7,659 nucleotides of DNA from Methanoregula sp. (GTDB lineage: Archaea; Halobacteriota; Methanomicrobia; Methanomicrobiales; Methanospirillaceae). This document shows positions 6,130 through 7,659 of this stretch, one piece after another. Both the position numbers and the translations under genes were made by a program. Under the pieces are notes generated by a model. It was not told the origin of the DNA, made no database searches, and saw nothing but the letters and a program-made list of their open reading frames with translations. Every line of letters begins with the position of its first letter. Position 1 is the first letter of the stretch. Where the stretch lies: NCBI GenBank assembly GCA_026394695.1, contig JAPKXT010000180.1, positions 1 through 7,659 of the forward strand, read 5' to 3'.

Positions 6130-6165
6130 CGATTCAATGGGGTAAGCCGGATGCTCATTTATAGT

Positions 6166-7659
6166 TCATCGTTTTTCCTTCACTACGATATTGAACGTTG
6201 TTCCCCTCTCTTTTTTAAGTTCAATTGTCCCGGAGAGCTGCTCGATGAGGATGTGAACCAGCCTGAGCCCGAGTGATGGGGAAGTTGCATAGTCAAACCC
6301 TTCCGGCAACCCGACTCCGTCATCGGCAAGAGAAATATCAAGCCGGCCTTCCGTTTCCCGTGCATCAATCCGGATCGTTCCCTTCCGGTCACCGGGGAAT
6401 GCATGTTTGAGTGCATTTGAAAGCAGCTCGTTCATTACGAGCCCCATGGGGATGGCAGTGTTGATGTCAAGCATAATATTCTCTCCGGTTATTTCAAGCG
6501 TTACTTTGGCCGGTCCCAGCCGGTAGAAGTCGACCTGCGACTTTGCGAGCGACGAGAGGTAACTGATAAAGTCGATATGGGCAAGGTCACTGCCGCTGTA
6601 GAGCTTCTCGTGCACCATCGACATTGCAAGGATGCGCTGGGTGCTCTCTTTTAACGCCTCCTTGATCTGGGGGTCGTTGATGGTCCGGGACTGCAGGTTC
6701 AAAAGCGAGATGAGGATCTGGAGATTGTTCTTGACCCGGTGGTGGATCTCGCGGAGGAGAACAATTTTCTCGTCCAGCGAGGCTCGGATCGTTTCTGTTG
6801 CCTGCTCGAGTTCTTGTGTGCGGTCGCGGACACGCTGTTCGAGCGTTGCGTTCAGCAGATGGATCTCTTCCTCGGCCCGCTTGCGTTCGGTGATATCCCG
6901 AATGGTACCGACCAATGCCCGTGTGGACCCATCCGGGTTTTTTACCGGAACTGTGGTGATCAGCGTATCAATGACGGCTCCATCTTTTCGCCGCAACCGT
7001 ACCGGGAACTCCTTCGCATACCCTTGCTGTATAATGAGGTTCAGAAATGCTGTACGCTCTGAAGGATTTTCATAAAGCTGGGGGATAGGTACTTTGGAAA
7101 GTTCTTCACGGCTCGCGAACCCGAACATCTCCAGCGCGACATCATTGAATTCGATCCATTGCCCATCCGGTGTTGTGATAAATACGCAGTCGCGGGAGGT
7201 AGTGAAAAATTCCCGGTATTTTTCCTCGCTCTCCCGGAGCATCCTCTCTGCCAGCTGCCGGTCAGTCACGTCCACCCCGATAGCGATATAGTCTGATATT
7301 CTTCCTGTTGCATCGGGGATACCCTTCGTGTTCCAGGAAATGACCTTCTCATTCCCCTGTTTGGAGAGGATGGTCGTCTCGAAGTTTTCGAGATACTTCT
7401 GATCACGAATGATTCGGTTTATTGTATCGGTGATGTGATTCCGGTACTCTTTTTTGGGGTAGAGCAGTTTCCAGATCTCATTCTTCCCGATGACCTCCTC
7501 AGCACGGTAGCCGCTGATCTCCTCTGCGGCTGTATTCCACATGAGTATCTTTCCTCTGTGGTCAAGAACACTCAGCCAGACCCGTGCATTCGTGATGACA
7601 CTTTCCCGGAATTCGGTCAGTTTCTGCTCTGTTTCTCCTGCCCGCTTTTGCTCGGTGAT
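6166..7659 (-). CDS. PAS-domain sensor histidine kinase (HisKA_2 type), 5' end outside the window
   Basis: The frame is open from the right edge to the stop at 6166 (497 visible residues), so an internal ATG at 7542 is not the start. Residues 1-9 (ITEQKRAGE) are the usual linker after a PAS domain, so at least one more PAS domain lies outside. Then come PAS A (about 20-133, ending VDVTDRQLAE), PAS B (about 145-262, with PAC motif GTIRDITERKRAEEE) and a coiled linker (about 263-298). The HisKA_2 box LREIHHRVKNNLQ (302-314) has His307 as the likely phosphorylated residue. The HATPase domain has N box NELLSNALKHAF (410-421), G1 DDGVG (446-450) and G2 SLGLRLV (462-468). No transmembrane helix or receiver domain is visible. 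The ligand is unknown and no partner response regulator is in the window. It probably acts in the cytoplasm unless the missing N-terminus carries membrane helices. Confidence 0.95.
   Translation of the reverse strand: MTEQKRAGETEQKLTEFRESVITNARVWLSVLDHRGKILMWNTAAEEISGYRAEEVIGKNEIWKLLYPKKEYRNHITDTINRIIRDQKYLENFETTILSKQGNEKVISWNTKGIPDATGRISDYIAIGVDVTDRQLAERMLRESEEKYREFFTTSRDCVFITTPDGQWIEFNDVALEMFGFASREELSKVPIPQLYENPSERTAFLNLIIQQGYAKEFPVRLRRKDGAVIDTLITTVPVKNPDGSTRALVGTIRDITERKRAEEEIHLLNATLEQRVRDRTQELEQATETIRASLDEKIVLLREIHHRVKNNLQILISLLNLQSRTINDPQIKEALKESTQRILAMSMVHEKLYSGSDLAHIDFISYLSSLAKSQVDFYRLGPAKVTLEITGENIMLDINTAIPMGLVMNELLSNALKHAFPGDRKGTIRIDARETEGRLDISLADDGVGLPEGFDYATSPSLGLRLVHILIEQLSGTIELKKERGTTFNIVVKEKR

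Larger units (their letters stand above)
5816..6165. other. Gene-free stretch of about 350 bases with a possible decayed frame
   Basis: No intact gene is supported here. Minus-strand frames within 5800-6085 give peptides without recognisable domains. The plus strand holds one frame that reads plausibly from about 5861 to the TAA at 6071-6073, interrupted once by TGA at 5933-5935. Its second part contains CWKNIEPERTTGLDSMDV (5951-6004) and EGDVIQVIDQQVSYKTRE (6017-6070). I do not recognise it. It may be a relic of a gene, or chance. The stretch also holds the upstream region of the permease and the termination tracts of the histidine kinase. Confidence 0.4.

Noticed and set aside
7540..7542. 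ATG at 7542 as start of the histidine kinase
   Set aside because: The same frame stays open to the window edge, and the residues upstream complete the PAS domain and show the linker of another PAS domain.

Overview
The window looks like a chromosomal stretch of a methanogenic archaeon, most likely a member of the Methanomicrobiales (Methanoregula or Methanosphaerula type). I infer this from the gene families and signals: a PAS-rich HisKA_2 histidine kinase, GGTG/GGAG ribosome binding sites, AT-rich TATA-like boxes, and short poly-T tracts after genes. The species is not proven. Every gene I can support lies on the minus strand, so transcription runs from high to low coordinates.

In transcription order: (1) 7659-6166, a sensor histidine kinase that enters from the right edge, with at least two visible PAS domains, a HisKA_2 phosphoacceptor domain and an ATPase domain. 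(2) 6165-5816, about 350 bases with poly-T tracts, a possible decayed plus-strand reading frame and an inverted repeat. (3) 5815-4607, an ArsB/CitM-superfamily (YbiR-like) membrane permease whose start is abnormal. (4) 4470-3818, a tightly linked pair: a cupin and a small CxxC protein of 92 residues. (5) 3742-3554, a two-helix membrane protein of 62 residues. (6) 3341-378, a compact copper-handling operon: a cupin, the Cu+-exporting P1B-ATPase CopA, and a 46-residue YHS-domain protein. (7) 222-1, the N-terminal part of a UPF0316 (DUF2179/DUF5698-type) membrane protein that leaves at the left edge.

The best-supported functional unit is the copper operon. CopA has two CxxC metal-binding domains, the CPC transport motif and the YN/MxxSS motifs typical of Cu+ pumps. 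The YHS miniprotein follows 13 bases after copA, with its ribosome binding site in the gap. The cupin precedes copA by 29 bases. Upstream lies a TATA-like element, and just behind it a perfect 7+7 inverted repeat (ATACGGT-N12-ACCGTAT) that could be an operator. No regulator gene for it is present in the window.

I found no tRNA or rRNA gene, CRISPR array or intact mobile element. The points most worth a second look are the copper operon with its mini-YHS protein and inverted repeat, the permease without a normal start codon, and the unexplained sequence next to that start.
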